Numbered from the stretch's first letter, positions 8,145 to 17,359 are shown. The stretch: 64,000 nt of DNA from Candidatus Thalassospirochaeta sargassi (GCA_028532855.1 JAQQAL010000006.1:1-64000); one strand, 5' to 3'. Translations and numbers: made by a program. Notes: generated by a model from the sequence alone, not told the origin.

Positions 8145-10844
8145 ATGTTATATAATGCGAGTATTAAAACAAATTTTAATCGTATTTTAATTTACTTTGT
8201 AATCTTTACGATACCTGCCTTACTGCTATTCAATATTTTACTGAATGAATTTACCAGGCTACAGGAAAATTCAGTCAATGAAAGAATAAAATTCAGACAA
8301 AAAGAAGTAGTAGAGACTACAGAATTTCACATAAGGGCTTTGTTTAATAATATATATGACGATTTGAATTTGATAGTTAACGCAAATGAGTTTGAAGAAT
8401 ATTTAGCAAACCCCTCTGATTATACATATAATCAAGCTCAGAACATGTTTATCAGGGTATTAAACAGCAAAAATCAATACATTCAACTGAGGTATATCAG
8501 CCAGGAAGGAGTTGAAGTCATAAGGATTGATCGCAAAAAGGACTTAATCGTCCCGGTTGAAAAAGATGAATTGCAGGATAAAACCCAAAGATACTATTAT
8601 AAAAGCCTGATTAAGCTTGGGGAATACGATCTTTATATTTCTGATTTTGATTTAAACATAGAGCATGGTAGGTTAGAAATTCCATATCAACCAGTAATTA
8701 GATTTGCAATTCCAGTATTTTACAAAAACACCAAGAATGGCTTCCTTATAGTCAATTTTAACGGGTTTGATATTTTAAATTTACTCGAAAGATATGAAAT
8801 AAATAAGAGTCAGACAATAAATTTGAGCTTAATGAGCAAGAATAATTTAATAACATTAAATTTGCTTAAGAAGCATAACGATCTGATAAATTCATTATTG
8901 GAACCAATCAGTCTTGAAAATACAGCCTTTTCTAAAATATACGAACAATCCTTAGATAATGAGAGAGGAGAATTCGCCTTAGATGAAAAGCAATTTTATT
9001 TTATCAGGATAATGAATACTGAGACTCCTGAATGGGTCTTTGATGAGGAAAGCGATAATTGGATCTTAATCAGCGATTTCGATTCGAATCAAATACAAAT
9101 TGAAAACGATAATTTTTTAGTCGTTCATAGAAACATAATCAGAATAATTTCATCAATTATTATCGCAATCATAATTCTTGTTGTAGTGACTTTAATTGTA
9201 TTAAAAAATGATGATGAACAATTATTGTTAGTTTCATCATACATTTCTGAAGTCACCCAGGAAGGCGTATTAATAACTGACGGACGTAAAAAAGTTATCT
9301 ATTGCAACACAGTTTTTGAGAATATTTTTGGATATAGCCTGCAAGAAATGAAAGGTAAATCACCCGACAATTTTCTAAAAGGTCAATCTGAAGTAACTTT
9401 TAATAAAATTAAAAATGAAACCCTGGTATGGGAAGGCAATATATGGGATATCACATCAGATAATACATATATACTTAAATACTTAAGAATCAGAATGGTA
9501 TATACCCGCAATGGCAGGATAGCCTATTATATTGGAATTTATTCTGAACCAAAAATTGATTATAAAGATATTAACGATGAATTTATAGTTGATCATCACA
9601 TGTTAGGGTCTTCAATGAACTTTATTAATCCAATTTTTAAAAATAAATTCAGAGAAATCGAAAAAAAGGCAGTTATAGCAATTCGCTTCAACCAGTTTGA
9701 AACAATTAGAAGCCATATTTCTTATGATGAAGATAATGCACTTGTAACAACGATCTCAAATACTTTCCAACATATTTCTAATGCCGGGGGAATTATCTTA
9801 GTACCTGCATCCGGGATTATTTTAATCGTTACCCCGATTGAGAAAAATAATTCTCTAAATAGTTTAATGGAGAATATTGATCACTCCATAACTTCAATCA
9901 GATTTCGAACAGCTAGAAATATCAGTATTAGTTATGTCTCGGGAGTTGCTGTTTCACCAGACCATGGAGTTAACGGATCCGAATTAATTAATAATGCTTT
10001 TATTGCATTAGAAGCTCTGACTAAAATGAGAAAATCAAAATATCTGGTCTATGATCAGGATATCTATGACCTGGTTAAAAGAGATAAAATTATTAAAGAT
10101 GAAATCGAGTCTGCCTTCCTCAACAAAGAATTCAGTGTAGTGTATCAACTGCAGCAAAATACACAATCATTGGAAAATACAGGCGTAGAGGCTCTGGTAA
10201 GATGGACAAATCCTAAACTCGGATTTGTTAGTCCGAACTCTTTCATTCCCATTATGGAAGAAAGCAATCAGATTGTTCGCCTTGGGAAATATGTTCTATC
10301 GCTTATTATAGATGATTTTAGAAAGATCCATTCAAAACTTCCCGAAGGTTTTAGAGTGTCAATTAATTTATCAAGTCAGGAATTTAATAATAGCGAGATA
10401 ATATCAGATATGATAAAGATGATAGATAAAAGCGGAATTCCAAAGAGCTTGTTTTGTTTTGAAATTACTGAAACCTCGATTGTTGAGAGTATAGATAATA
10501 CAAATATGATTATTCAGGAATTGCACGAACATAATATAATAACTGCCATAGATGATTTTGGAACAGGGTATTCTTCATTGAGCTATTTAAAAAATATAAA
10601 GGCAGACAAAATCAAGGTGGATAGGATGTTTATTAAAGAATATCCTTTGACGGATGACGGCAATATTCTTCTATCAATAACTAACATGATAAAGAAAATT
10701 CCAAATAAGATAATAGTAGAGGGGGTAGAAACTCAGGATCAACTCCAGCTCATAAGAGACTATGATTGCGAAGAATTTCAAGGTTATTTTTCTTCTAAGC
10801 CGATAAGCTTTAGTGAGATTTTAAGCAAAATGGAAATTTCTTGA
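8145..10844 (+). CDS. Membrane-bound EAL-domain protein, probable c-di-GMP phosphodiesterase
   Basis: 899 residues. There is a membrane helix near residues 12-32, an extracytoplasmic sensor region (about 40-325, Cache-like by position), and a second helix near 328-352. A PAS domain follows (about 365-460), then a degenerate GGDEF-like domain (about 490-640) without the GGDEF signature, and a C-terminal EAL domain (about 655-895). The EAL domain keeps its metal and catalytic motifs: EALVRW near residue 681, INLSSQEF, CFEITET, DDFGTGYSS, DKIKVD and a late EGVET. It should therefore hydrolyse c-di-GMP, with the GGDEF-like part regulatory. GAGG precedes the ATG at good spacing. Confidence 0.87.
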   Translation: MLYNASIKTNFNRILIYFVIFTIPALLLFNILLNEFTRLQENSVNERIKFRQKEVVETTEFHIRALFNNIYDDLNLIVNANEFEEYLANPSDYTYNQAQNMFIRVLNSKNQYIQLRYISQEGVEVIRIDRKKDLIVPVEKDELQDKTQRYYYKSLIKLGEYDLYISDFDLNIEHGRLEIPYQPVIRFAIPVFYKNTKNGFLIVNFNGFDILNLLERYEINKSQTINLSLMSKNNLITLNLLKKHNDLINSLLEPISLENTAFSKIYEQSLDNERGEFALDEKQFYFIRIMNTETPEWVFDEESDNWILISDFDSNQIQIENDNFLVVHRNIIRIISSIIIAIIILVVVTLIVLKNDDEQLLLVSSYISEVTQEGVLITDGRKKVIYCNTVFENIFGYSLQEMKGKSPDNFLKGQSEVTFNKIKNETLVWEGNIWDITSDNTYILKYLRIRMVYTRNGRIAYYIGIYSEPKIDYKDINDEFIVDHHMLGSSMNFINPIFKNKFREIEKKAVIAIRFNQFETIRSHISYDEDNALVTTISNTFQHISNAGGIILVPASGIILIVTPIEKNNSLNSLMENIDHSITSIRFRTARNISISYVSGVAVSPDHGVNGSELINNAFIALEALTKMRKSKYLVYDQDIYDLVKRDKIIKDEIESAFLNKEFSVVYQLQQNTQSLENTGVEALVRWTNPKLGFVSPNSFIPIMEESNQIVRLGKYVLSLIIDDFRKIHSKLPEGFRVSINLSSQEFNNSEIISDMIKMIDKSGIPKSLFCFEITETSIVESIDNTNMIIQELHEHNIITAIDDFGTGYSSLSYLKNIKADKIKVDRMFIKEYPLTDDGNILLSITNMIKKIPNKIIVEGVETQDQLQLIRDYDCEEFQGYFSSKPISFSEILSKMEIS

Positions 10845-10982
10845 AGCCTGGTTTATATATGCCCGATAAACTGTGGGAGACATTAAGAAAGACATCAAGA
10901 TCTTTCGGTCAGGCTCTATTCACGCCCTCTGATTACTGAAAATAAGATTAGCAATATTTCCGCGCCCCTGCACCTGTTAAAC

Positions 10983-11033
10983 TTAAACCGCCGCCGCTAA
11001 AAACATAACAATTGAGATGATTATTTTTTTCAT
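10983..11033 (-). pseudogene. Signal-peptide-like remnant of a secreted or lipoprotein gene
   Basis: A purine-rich AAAGGA ribosome site precedes an ATG that reads MKKIIISIVMFLAAAV and then stops. The peptide looks like the first half of a signal sequence (Lys-Lys, then a hydrophobic run). No frame continues into a plausible mature protein, so this is probably the surviving 5' end of a broken gene. A genuine tiny membrane peptide cannot be excluded. Confidence 0.3.
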
Positions 11034-11094
11034 CCTCTTTCCTTTTAACTTTTCGTCCCAAAGTACTTTACAAAAAATCATAGTAAAATTGCTG

Positions 11095-11129
11095 TAAAAA
11101 ATGCTGTCCGACAGAAAATCGAACAGCAT
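11095..11129 (-). terminator. Rho-independent terminator, leftward
   Basis: On the minus strand ATGCTGT-t-CGA pairs with TCG-g-ACAGCAT around an 8-base loop, followed by a run of T. It would end transcripts of the leftward gene remnant at 11192. Confidence 0.65.
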
Positions 11130-11191
11130 GATCTTACTCAGGATAATGTAGGTGGGATATGTGATAATCTAATGAGGCAGCTTCTCTGAGC

Positions 11192-11560
11192 CTAAAAAAC
11201 CTGCTGCTCACCTTGATAAACTTCATCAATATATACTACAGCAGCACCGTGACCGGGGTGTTTGTAACTGATCCATGTTTTCATGAATTGGTAATTCCCT
11301 CCGCCGTATTCGAAATGAACCTCGCCCTTTACAAGATAAGATCTTTTATCTTTCATGATAAATACCAAAGAACTCTCGTTGTCCGGTAGTCTGGTCTTCA
11401 TGCTTCTAACAACAAATTTATTCGCGATGACATTTTTGTCGTCGCCCTCATATCTACCTCGGTAACATATATATTATTCGAATTTCCATCAGTACCTATT
11501 GAAGTCAGATCTATCGGTCCCTCACGGTCGTTCCATGCATCTTTTAAAACGCGACTGAAT
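11192..11560 (-). pseudogene. Frameshifted hypothetical gene
   Basis: An open frame of 69 residues (ATG at 11401) ends at 11192. Protein-like sequence continues upstream: RYEGDDKNVIANKFVV in the same frame back to a stop near 11474, then DREGPIDLTSIGTDG and NNIYVTEV in another frame. Joined by one frameshift near 11460-11470 these give one continuous, plausible polypeptide, which suggests a decayed gene. I do not recognise the family. The visible part is rich in beta-type residues (HFEYGGGNYQ, WISYKHPGHGAAVVYIDEV). A terminator lies just downstream. Confidence 0.4.
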
Positions 11561-11635
11561 TACTCACTCTTCTTTAATCATTCAATTGAACCTAAAAGCA
11601 GACGCTCAATATAGCTATTTATATATATATATTTC

Positions 11636-11664
11636 TTGACATTGTTGCGCAAAGCAACTATATT
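11636..11664 (+). promoter_or_regulatory. Promoter with embedded inverted repeat for the glutaredoxin gene
   Basis: TTGACA at 11636-11641 and TATATT at 11659-11664 are 17 bases apart, close to sigma-70 consensus. The spacer holds GTTGC-GCAAA-GCAAC, a perfect 5-bp-arm inverted repeat at 11644-11658. A repressor bound there would block RNA polymerase. The gene starts 34 bases downstream of the -10 box. Confidence 0.7.
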
Positions 11665-11697
11665 GATTACAGATACTAAACAATAAGGAGAAACATC

Positions 11698-11928
11698 ATG
11701 TCTGTAATTATGTATTCAACCCCAACCTGCACCTACTGCCGCCTGGCAAAGGATTATTTCAGGCAGCATAATATTCCTTTTACCGAATATAACGTTGCAT
11801 CAGACAAAAGAAGGGCTGATGAAATGACAAGAAAATCAGGACAGATGGGAGTTCCGGTTCTTGATATTAACGGAAGAGTTCTCGTCGGGTTCAACAAAGA
11901 TCAGATTGAGAGGGCAATACATCGCTGA
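11698..11928 (+). CDS. Glutaredoxin-family protein (NrdH/YruB-like)
   Basis: A 76-residue thioredoxin-fold redox protein. The active site is CTYC at residues 11-14 (TPTCTYC). The cis-proline motif MGVPVLDI lies near residue 50, and the C-terminal part has a GFN motif like that of small bacterial glutaredoxins. It should reduce disulfides of protein partners; the partner is not indicated by the neighbours. TAAGGAGAAACATC gives a strong ribosome site. It is a single-gene unit with its own near-consensus promoter and a possible operator in the spacer. Confidence 0.88.
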   Translation: MSVIMYSTPTCTYCRLAKDYFRQHNIPFTEYNVASDKRRADEMTRKSGQMGVPVLDINGRVLVGFNKDQIERAIHR

Positions 11929-11939
11929 AATCCTTCGGC

Positions 11940-12365
11940 TCAATCCTTAATAAAAATTTTTTCATATCTCCCGGATGATGCAGGCGGAGCCTTTTTCGGG
12001 AGGAGTTGCTTTGAGTAGGCGTTAAGAACATCAAAGGCATCCAGTTTTGAATCAATCATGGTATAGCTGTAATAACAGCTGTGCTTCATAAGAACAGCCC
12101 TTCTCAGCCTGTCGCTTACTTCCATCGGGTCGGAGGCTCGTCGTATTTCCGAACGAAGGCCTCCGTACCATACCCTTTCCATATAAAAGAGACGAACCTT
12201 TCCCACAGAATCCTTATAATACAGTTTAAAGATTCCGGGCCTTGCCGGAACTGATTTTGTGATGATATAACGATTCACAGGGTATTTCGGCGACCAGTCC
12301 ACATAAAAATAGACGAAGTCGTCTTCAACCCTCTTCCTTGTAACGAAATCGTTTTTATAATCCAT
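11940..12365 (-). CDS. Hypothetical protein
   Basis: I do not recognise this 141-residue protein. It looks cytoplasmic, with no signal peptide or membrane helix. It is rich in Tyr and Arg (for example YVDWSPKYPVNRYIITKSVPA and YYKDSVGKVRLFYMERVW), has a predicted mixed alpha/beta composition, and ends in a basic, proline-containing tail. Its start codon shares one base with the stop of the MoaE-like gene, so the two are probably co-translated. It is the last gene of a three-gene leftward group (patatin, MoaE-like, this). Confidence 0.6.
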   Translation of the reverse strand: MDYKNDFVTRKRVEDDFVYFYVDWSPKYPVNRYIITKSVPARPGIFKLYYKDSVGKVRLFYMERVWYGGLRSEIRRASDPMEVSDRLRRAVLMKHSCYYSYTMIDSKLDAFDVLNAYSKQLLPKKAPPASSGRYEKIFIKD

Positions 12366-12727
12366 TAATCCTGTAGCACTTCTTCCTTGGAAGTGAATTC
12401 AGTCTTTATCGCCTCAAGTGTATCGGACAGCACAAGCTTCACGTTGGGTCTGATGTCGCCTGCCACAGCCAGAACCATTACATCTTCACCCGGAGTCAGG
12501 ATCTTTTCATCATAAATCTCGAGAACAATATCTACAATTCCTTCTCGCTGCTTCTGCATTTCAATCAGATTTTCAACCCCCGGCCAGTCTACATGAACCT
12601 TCAGGGATTTCACAGAATCACCAGCCCTCGAGGTTTCCCTTACTATTCCGTTATGATAGAGTACCATTCCACATTTTGTATACTCAGGATTTGATTTAAT
12701 CTTTTTAATTACGTCTTCAAGCGCCAT
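12365..12727 (-). CDS. MoaE-like protein
   Basis: A 120-residue protein resembling the large subunit of molybdopterin synthase. Recognisable parts are GMVLYHNGIVRETSRAG near residues 20-36, a central VHVDW segment, and GEDVMVLAVAGDIRPNV near 78-95, the region corresponding to the MoaE core. The typical lysine-rich active-site segment (KK.P.WKKE) is not obvious, so catalysis is uncertain. No moaD or other molybdopterin gene is nearby. It may be a MoaE-domain protein with another role. It is 3 bases from the end of the patatin gene. Confidence 0.5.
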   Translation of the reverse strand: MALEDVIKKIKSNPEYTKCGMVLYHNGIVRETSRAGDSVKSLKVHVDWPGVENLIEMQKQREGIVDIVLEIYDEKILTPGEDVMVLAVAGDIRPNVKLVLSDTLEAIKTEFTSKEEVLQD

Positions 12728-12730
12728 ATT

Positions 12731-14017
12731 TTACTCCAAAAAATCATTATAGCTTCTAAGATATCTGTGGTGAAAAACCTCGTCTGAATATTCTATTCTA
12801 TCGCTTCTAAGAGCCAGATAACTTATGAAATCAAGATGTTTGTCATAGTATATACCATAATCGTTCCTGTGGATGTAATTATCAGTAATTTCATAAAGAA
12901 GTTCAGCCTCAGAATATAAACGGTCACGGGGAATATCACGGCTTGCTGCAAAAAACTCAAGAAAAGCCGAATATTTTCTTGGATGACTACTGAATTCAGG
13001 TTGTATAAACCTCTGAAAACTGGATTCCCCGTCGGAAAAATCAAAATCGTTGTCTATCTCAACCTCAAGAAGCCCGGCCGCCTCCGCCCTTTCGTCAGGA
13101 GAAAGCTTTAAATAAATAGCTTGAAGACTGTCTTCTCCGTAAATATAATAGCGACGGCCCGATACAAGACCGAATGCCTTCAAGCCGTCGAGATAACCCA
13201 ACCGCATCAGTCTCAGGGAGTTATCGGGGCTGAAATCCAGCATGGTGCCCAGATCATCACCGGGTGAAATAAGCTGAACTTGAAGACAGTAATCCGAGTA
13301 ACCGGAAACCCTGTCGGCAAAATCGTATATGGTGTTGGCGTCGAGTGCAATCAAAACAGCCTTTCCGAATGCTTCAGGATCTACCATCTCAATCACGAGA
13401 TTTTTATGCACTCCGCCGTCTATAAACTCCTCACCACTGATTACTTTACGCTGAAAAAGTGGAAAATTGGAACTTGCAAGGATGTAGTCAACCAGCCCGC
13501 CGGGGGGAATATCTTCTATATAATAGAATTTCTGTTTATGATCAGTAAGAGAGTAGGCAGCAAGCCCGAACTTTATATCTGAATCTCTCACACCATCTTC
13601 ATCAATATGTTTGCGTAGTAATGACTCAAGCGGTGAGACATCGATCCCGCCGCTTTTATATATTCCCGATGCGGCTTTAAAAAGATCGGCAAATGAAAAA
13701 TCCCCTGTGATTACATTCTTTGCGGAATCATTCACATTCATCACACTGTCTTTATCAAGCGCCAGCCACAACTCTCTTGCAGTCTCATAGTCACCGAATG
13801 TCATTATTGCTCCGTTAATTGCTCCGACGGAAACTCCATATACTGCCTGGATATCAACTCCTATATCAATCATAGCCTTCCAGACGCCTATCTGGTATGC
13901 TCCCCTTGCCCCGCCGCCTGAAAGAACAACTGCAACAGGTTCATCATTAGAGGCATGAATATTTATAACGGCAGAGTTTAACAGCAGCAGAAAAAGTATA
14001 ATTTTCTTAATCAACAT
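12731..14017 (-). CDS. Patatin-like phospholipase, exported
   Basis: A 428-residue lipid acyl hydrolase. There is a signal peptide at residues 1-22 (Lys-Lys, then a leucine-rich core). The oxyanion motif is GGGARG at about 34-39, the nucleophile elbow GVSVG at about 59-63 with catalytic Ser61, and the catalytic Asp sits in FIDGGVHKN near residue 200. These are the standard Ser-Asp dyad features of the family. The C-terminal 200 residues are less conserved and have no transmembrane barrel signature. The probable location is the periplasm or outer membrane. It is first gene of a leftward unit with the MoaE-like and hypothetical genes. Confidence 0.85.
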   Translation of the reverse strand: MLIKKIILFLLLLNSAVINIHASNDEPVAVVLSGGGARGAYQIGVWKAMIDIGVDIQAVYGVSVGAINGAIMTFGDYETARELWLALDKDSVMNVNDSAKNVITGDFSFADLFKAASGIYKSGGIDVSPLESLLRKHIDEDGVRDSDIKFGLAAYSLTDHKQKFYYIEDIPPGGLVDYILASSNFPLFQRKVISGEEFIDGGVHKNLVIEMVDPEAFGKAVLIALDANTIYDFADRVSGYSDYCLQVQLISPGDDLGTMLDFSPDNSLRLMRLGYLDGLKAFGLVSGRRYYIYGEDSLQAIYLKLSPDERAEAAGLLEVEIDNDFDFSDGESSFQRFIQPEFSSHPRKYSAFLEFFAASRDIPRDRLYSEAELLYEITDNYIHRNDYGIYYDKHLDFISYLALRSDRIEYSDEVFHHRYLRSYNDFLE

Positions 14018-14096
14018 TCTTTCTCAACAAAGGGTTACCAAAAAAAGTACCGCAGAATCAGGTTCATATCAAGTTAAATTAATGATATATTTATGT

Positions 14097-15317
14097 ATGG
14101 TAAAAATACTCTACTACGAACAGCCCGATCTTCTTGAATTTGAAGCAGAAGTTGTCTCCTCCGCAGAAAAAAACGGCAAATTCGAAATAATTCTCAATCA
14201 AACCGCATTCTATCCCGAAGGCGGTGGTCAGCCCGCTGACAGGGGAATGATAAATAATCTGCAAGTAAATGATGTTCGAAAGCGCAATGGTGAAATTTAT
14301 CATATTATTTCAGGTCCCCTGGATAAAGCATGGATGCCGGCAGCAGGCGAACATGTCCGTTGCAGCATTGATTTCGACCACCGCTTCGACTATATGCAGC
14401 AGCATACGGGACAGCACATAATTTCCGCGGCGCTGATGAAGACGGCCGGAATTGAGACGGTGTCGGTTCACCAGGGCGAAGAGTACACCGCTGTGGAAAC
14501 GTCAGCTGAAAATATTGATGCTGAAACTATACGGGCGATTGAAAATGAAGCCAATGCTGCTGTGCGGGCAAATGCGGCTGTTGTGCCTGAGTGGACCGAT
14601 GCGGAAGGGCTCAAGAACTATAACCTGCGCCGCCCTTCAAAACACAGCACCGACATAAGAATAGTCAATATCGCCGGAATAGACTGCGTGGCGTGCGGGG
14701 GAATGCATCTGAAAAATACAGCTGAGGCCGGACTGATAAAATATACCCACCAGGAAAAAATCAGAGGCCGGGTAAGAACATTCTGGAAAATAGGTCGCAG
14801 GGCATATGATGACTATGACCTGAAAACGAAGATAATAAATGACCTGAATGAAATGTACTCAGCACGAACATTCGAGGTTCCCGAAAAGGCGAAGGCCGCC
14901 TTGCAGAATTATAATGACCTGAAATACAGCTACGGCAAACTCGAAGAAGATTACGCCGGGCTTTTCGCCTCGGTCCTTGTTTCCGAAGCCTCTAATAAAA
15001 GCGCGGCTAAAAATCCCGCCACCGTAATTCATGTTTTCGAAGATAAAAGCCGCGGTTTTATCGCCAGCCTGCTTAAGACTCTAACCAAGCGTAACGACTG
15101 CGGGTGCTCATTCATCTTAAACAAACAGGGCGGCAGCCTCACATGGGCTGTAGCAGCCACAGATTGCACATCTTTTGATTTTAACGTGTTCAAAACGGAT
15201 TTCCTGCCGCTTATAGACGGCAAAGGCGGCGGAAGAGAACCGCTGTGGCAGGGCGTTGCAAAAAATCCCGGTGGTCTGGAAGCCTTTATCGCTAAGCTGT
15301 ACGCTACCTGGATTTAG
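14097..15317 (+). CDS. Alanyl-tRNA editing protein (AlaX-L type)
   Basis: Stand-alone editing enzyme that hydrolyses mischarged Ser-tRNA(Ala) or Gly-tRNA(Ala). The N-terminal half matches the second additional domain of AlaRS: TAFYPEGGGQPADRG near residue 36, the zinc ligands in QQHTGQH near 100, and CVACGGMH near 200. The C-terminal half is DHHA1-like (KGGGREPLWQG), giving the long form of about 405 residues. The start MVKILYYEQ at 14097 fits the family better than the ATG 15 bases upstream. It is divergent from the patatin gene. Confidence 0.85.
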   Translation: MVKILYYEQPDLLEFEAEVVSSAEKNGKFEIILNQTAFYPEGGGQPADRGMINNLQVNDVRKRNGEIYHIISGPLDKAWMPAAGEHVRCSIDFDHRFDYMQQHTGQHIISAALMKTAGIETVSVHQGEEYTAVETSAENIDAETIRAIENEANAAVRANAAVVPEWTDAEGLKNYNLRRPSKHSTDIRIVNIAGIDCVACGGMHLKNTAEAGLIKYTHQEKIRGRVRTFWKIGRRAYDDYDLKTKIINDLNEMYSARTFEVPEKAKAALQNYNDLKYSYGKLEEDYAGLFASVLVSEASNKSAAKNPATVIHVFEDKSRGFIASLLKTLTKRNDCGCSFILNKQGGSLTWAVAATDCTSFDFNVFKTDFLPLIDGKGGGREPLWQGVAKNPGGLEAFIAKLYATWI

Positions 15318-15341
15318 CTGCTGGCGGCTGCCAGGCTGCGG

Positions 15342-16532
15342 TTATCTGGCCATTAGATGCGCAACGGCCTTCTCTATACCGTTCAGGGATATCTCGAACA
15401 TCGGGAATATATTGTGGATAATTCCGATTGATCTTGTATATTCCCAGAGGTATTCGGGAACCGGATTAAGCCAAGCTGTATGAGGGAAGTTTTTTTCAAG
15501 CTGTTTAAGATAATCAAGCCCGGGTGCATCTGCACGATCCTCTACATGGATTATCCCGTTACGATACAGCAGTTCATACGGCGACATACTGGCGTCTCCA
15601 ACAATTATCAGCCTTGTTTCAGGGTCACGCTTCATCAGTTGTTCAATCCTGACAGGATGCCTGAATCGGGACGGATCCGTCCAGACCTTGTCGTAGATCG
15701 TATTATGAAAGTAGACGACGCTAAGGTCTTTAAAAAAAGAGTTTGCATGATCAAACAGCTTTTTTACAATATTTACGTAGGGATCCATAGAAATACCGCC
15801 GTTATCAATTGCCAGGACAATTTTCAGCCTGTCCTTCAGGCTCTGCTTAAAGATTATTTCAATCTCACCGGCATTTTTCATTGTATTCCTGATTGTCTCA
15901 TCAATATCAACCCTGTCACGCGGCCCGTGAGGGACCATATTACGAAGGCGTTTCATGGCTTCCATCATCGTCGCTTCAGTCAGCGGACCTTCGGTAGTAT
16001 AATTTCTGTACCGGCGATCTCCCGCAACCTTCAACGCAGTCATTTTTGATGAAGTCCCCCCGACCCTCATTCCACTAGGATGATATCCCGAATGGCCGGT
16101 TGGTGATGTTCCGGAGGTTCCTATCCATTTTGTGCCGAAATCATGGCGCTCTTTCTGATCAAGCAGCCTGTTCTGAAAATAATCAAGCAGTTCGTCGGGG
16201 CTCATATTTTTCAGCATCATTTCGTCAATATCAAACTCGCGCGCTGCATCAGCCGGATTCTCAAGCCATTTCGCAATTAATGCGGCTAAATCCTCATCCG
16301 GGTTTATTCCATCAAAAAGTGGGGCATCAGCGCCCTCAAAATAGGCAGCAAACAGCTGATCATATAGATCAAAATAGCGCTCACTTTTTATAAGGATACT
16401 GCGAGCGGTCACATAGAGTTCATAAACGTTAGTTATCAGACCAAGATAAAGGGCCCGCTGGAGAGTCATGAAGGATTTGAGACTGACAGGGATTCCTGAG
16501 TCTCTAAGCTTTCTAAAGAATTCCCTGAACAT
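15342..16532 (-). CDS. VWA-domain protein, CoxE-like
   Basis: A 396-residue partner of the MoxR ATPase encoded just upstream. The N-terminal half is helical and CoxE-like. The C-terminal half (about residues 215-395) is a von Willebrand A fold. The usual DxSxS metal site reads D-N-G-G-I-S-M (IVLAIDNGGISM), so the first Asp and a Ser are kept with altered spacing. IVGDASMSPYELL contributes a later conserved acidic loop. MoxR-VWA pairs act as chaperone-like or metal-insertion machines in other bacteria; the client here is unknown. Its start overlaps the MoxR stop by one base. Confidence 0.8.
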   Translation of the reverse strand: MFREFFRKLRDSGIPVSLKSFMTLQRALYLGLITNVYELYVTARSILIKSERYFDLYDQLFAAYFEGADAPLFDGINPDEDLAALIAKWLENPADAAREFDIDEMMLKNMSPDELLDYFQNRLLDQKERHDFGTKWIGTSGTSPTGHSGYHPSGMRVGGTSSKMTALKVAGDRRYRNYTTEGPLTEATMMEAMKRLRNMVPHGPRDRVDIDETIRNTMKNAGEIEIIFKQSLKDRLKIVLAIDNGGISMDPYVNIVKKLFDHANSFFKDLSVVYFHNTIYDKVWTDPSRFRHPVRIEQLMKRDPETRLIIVGDASMSPYELLYRNGIIHVEDRADAPGLDYLKQLEKNFPHTAWLNPVPEYLWEYTRSIGIIHNIFPMFEISLNGIEKAVAHLMAR

Positions 16533-17359
16533 CAGCCGCTGATTTTACGCGCCCTGGCTAAATCTTCGCTGCGTTTAAACAGGATACCCGGAAAAGGTAT
16601 TCTTCCGGCCAGCAGTTCTTGCGCGTTAAAATCAGGTTCAAGCTCCAGTGCCCTAATCCAGTTAATCAACTCTCGTGTTGCCGGTTTCTTTTCGATATCG
16701 TCAAGCTTCCGCAGTGAATAGAAGGCTTCAACAGCCTGTTCAGCGAGCTTCTTATCAATTTCTGGAAAATGAACATCCACTATCTGTCGCATCAAACCTT
16801 CATCGGGAAAAGCGATGTGGTGAAAGTTGCAACGGCCCAGAAATGGGTCAGACAGGTCTTTCTTGCTGTTTGAGGTTATTATTATCACGGGACGGTGTTT
16901 CGCTGTAATCCTCTTATCAATTTCAGTTATATCAAATTCCATCTGATCAAGAACATCAAGCATATCATCCTGAAAATCGGTATCAGCCTTGTCTATTTCA
17001 TCAATCAACAGAACCTTCCGTTTATCTGAGGTAAACGCACGGCCTATCTTGCCCATTTTTATATAATCTTCTATGCGGCTGACATCACGTTTCGAATCTC
17101 CGAAGCGCGAATCATTCAGCCTTGTGAGAGTATCGTACTGATACAGGGCGTCAATCAGCTTCATGCTGGATTTAACATTAAGGACAATCAATTCCATATC
17201 AAGTCCGGATGCTACAGCATGCGCAAGCTGAGTCTTTCCGGTGCCGGGTTCTCCTTTTAGCAGAAGCGGCATCTCAAGGGCGATAGAAACGTTTACAATG
17301 TGTGAGAGTTCCTGATCAAGCACATAGTTGTCTGTGCCTTTAAAAATATTATCAGTCAT
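16532..17359 (-). CDS. MoxR-type AAA+ ATPase
   Basis: A 275-residue ATPase with Walker A GEPGTGKTQLA near residues 36-46, Walker B KVLLIDEIDKAD near 116-127, and sensor I in IIITSNSKKDLSDPFLGR, with an arginine finger candidate in LGRCNFH. It belongs to the MoxR/CoxD branch, which works with VWA proteins to remodel or activate metalloenzymes. The VWA gene follows with a one-base overlap. The SorC-type regulator gene is 13 bases upstream on the same strand, so all three are probably one operon. Confidence 0.88.
   Translation of the reverse strand: MTDNIFKGTDNYVLDQELSHIVNVSIALEMPLLLKGEPGTGKTQLAHAVASGLDMELIVLNVKSSMKLIDALYQYDTLTRLNDSRFGDSKRDVSRIEDYIKMGKIGRAFTSDKRKVLLIDEIDKADTDFQDDMLDVLDQMEFDITEIDKRITAKHRPVIIITSNSKKDLSDPFLGRCNFHHIAFPDEGLMRQIVDVHFPEIDKKLAEQAVEAFYSLRKLDDIEKKPATRELINWIRALELEPDFNAQELLAGRIPFPGILFKRSEDLARARKISG

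Larger units (their letters stand above)
10845..11191. other. Intergenic region with gene debris
   Basis: No intact gene is seen. It contains a short leftward signal-peptide-like remnant (10983-11033) and a leftward terminator hairpin (11095-11129). The first 130 bases after the EAL gene show only weak self-complementarity (GCCTG near 10847 with CAGGC near 10910). Confidence 0.45.

Noticed and set aside
15480-16393. Rightward frames opposite the VWA gene
   Set aside because: The minus-strand reading has clear domain structure and operon spacing; the opposite frames lack ribosome sites and protein-like composition.
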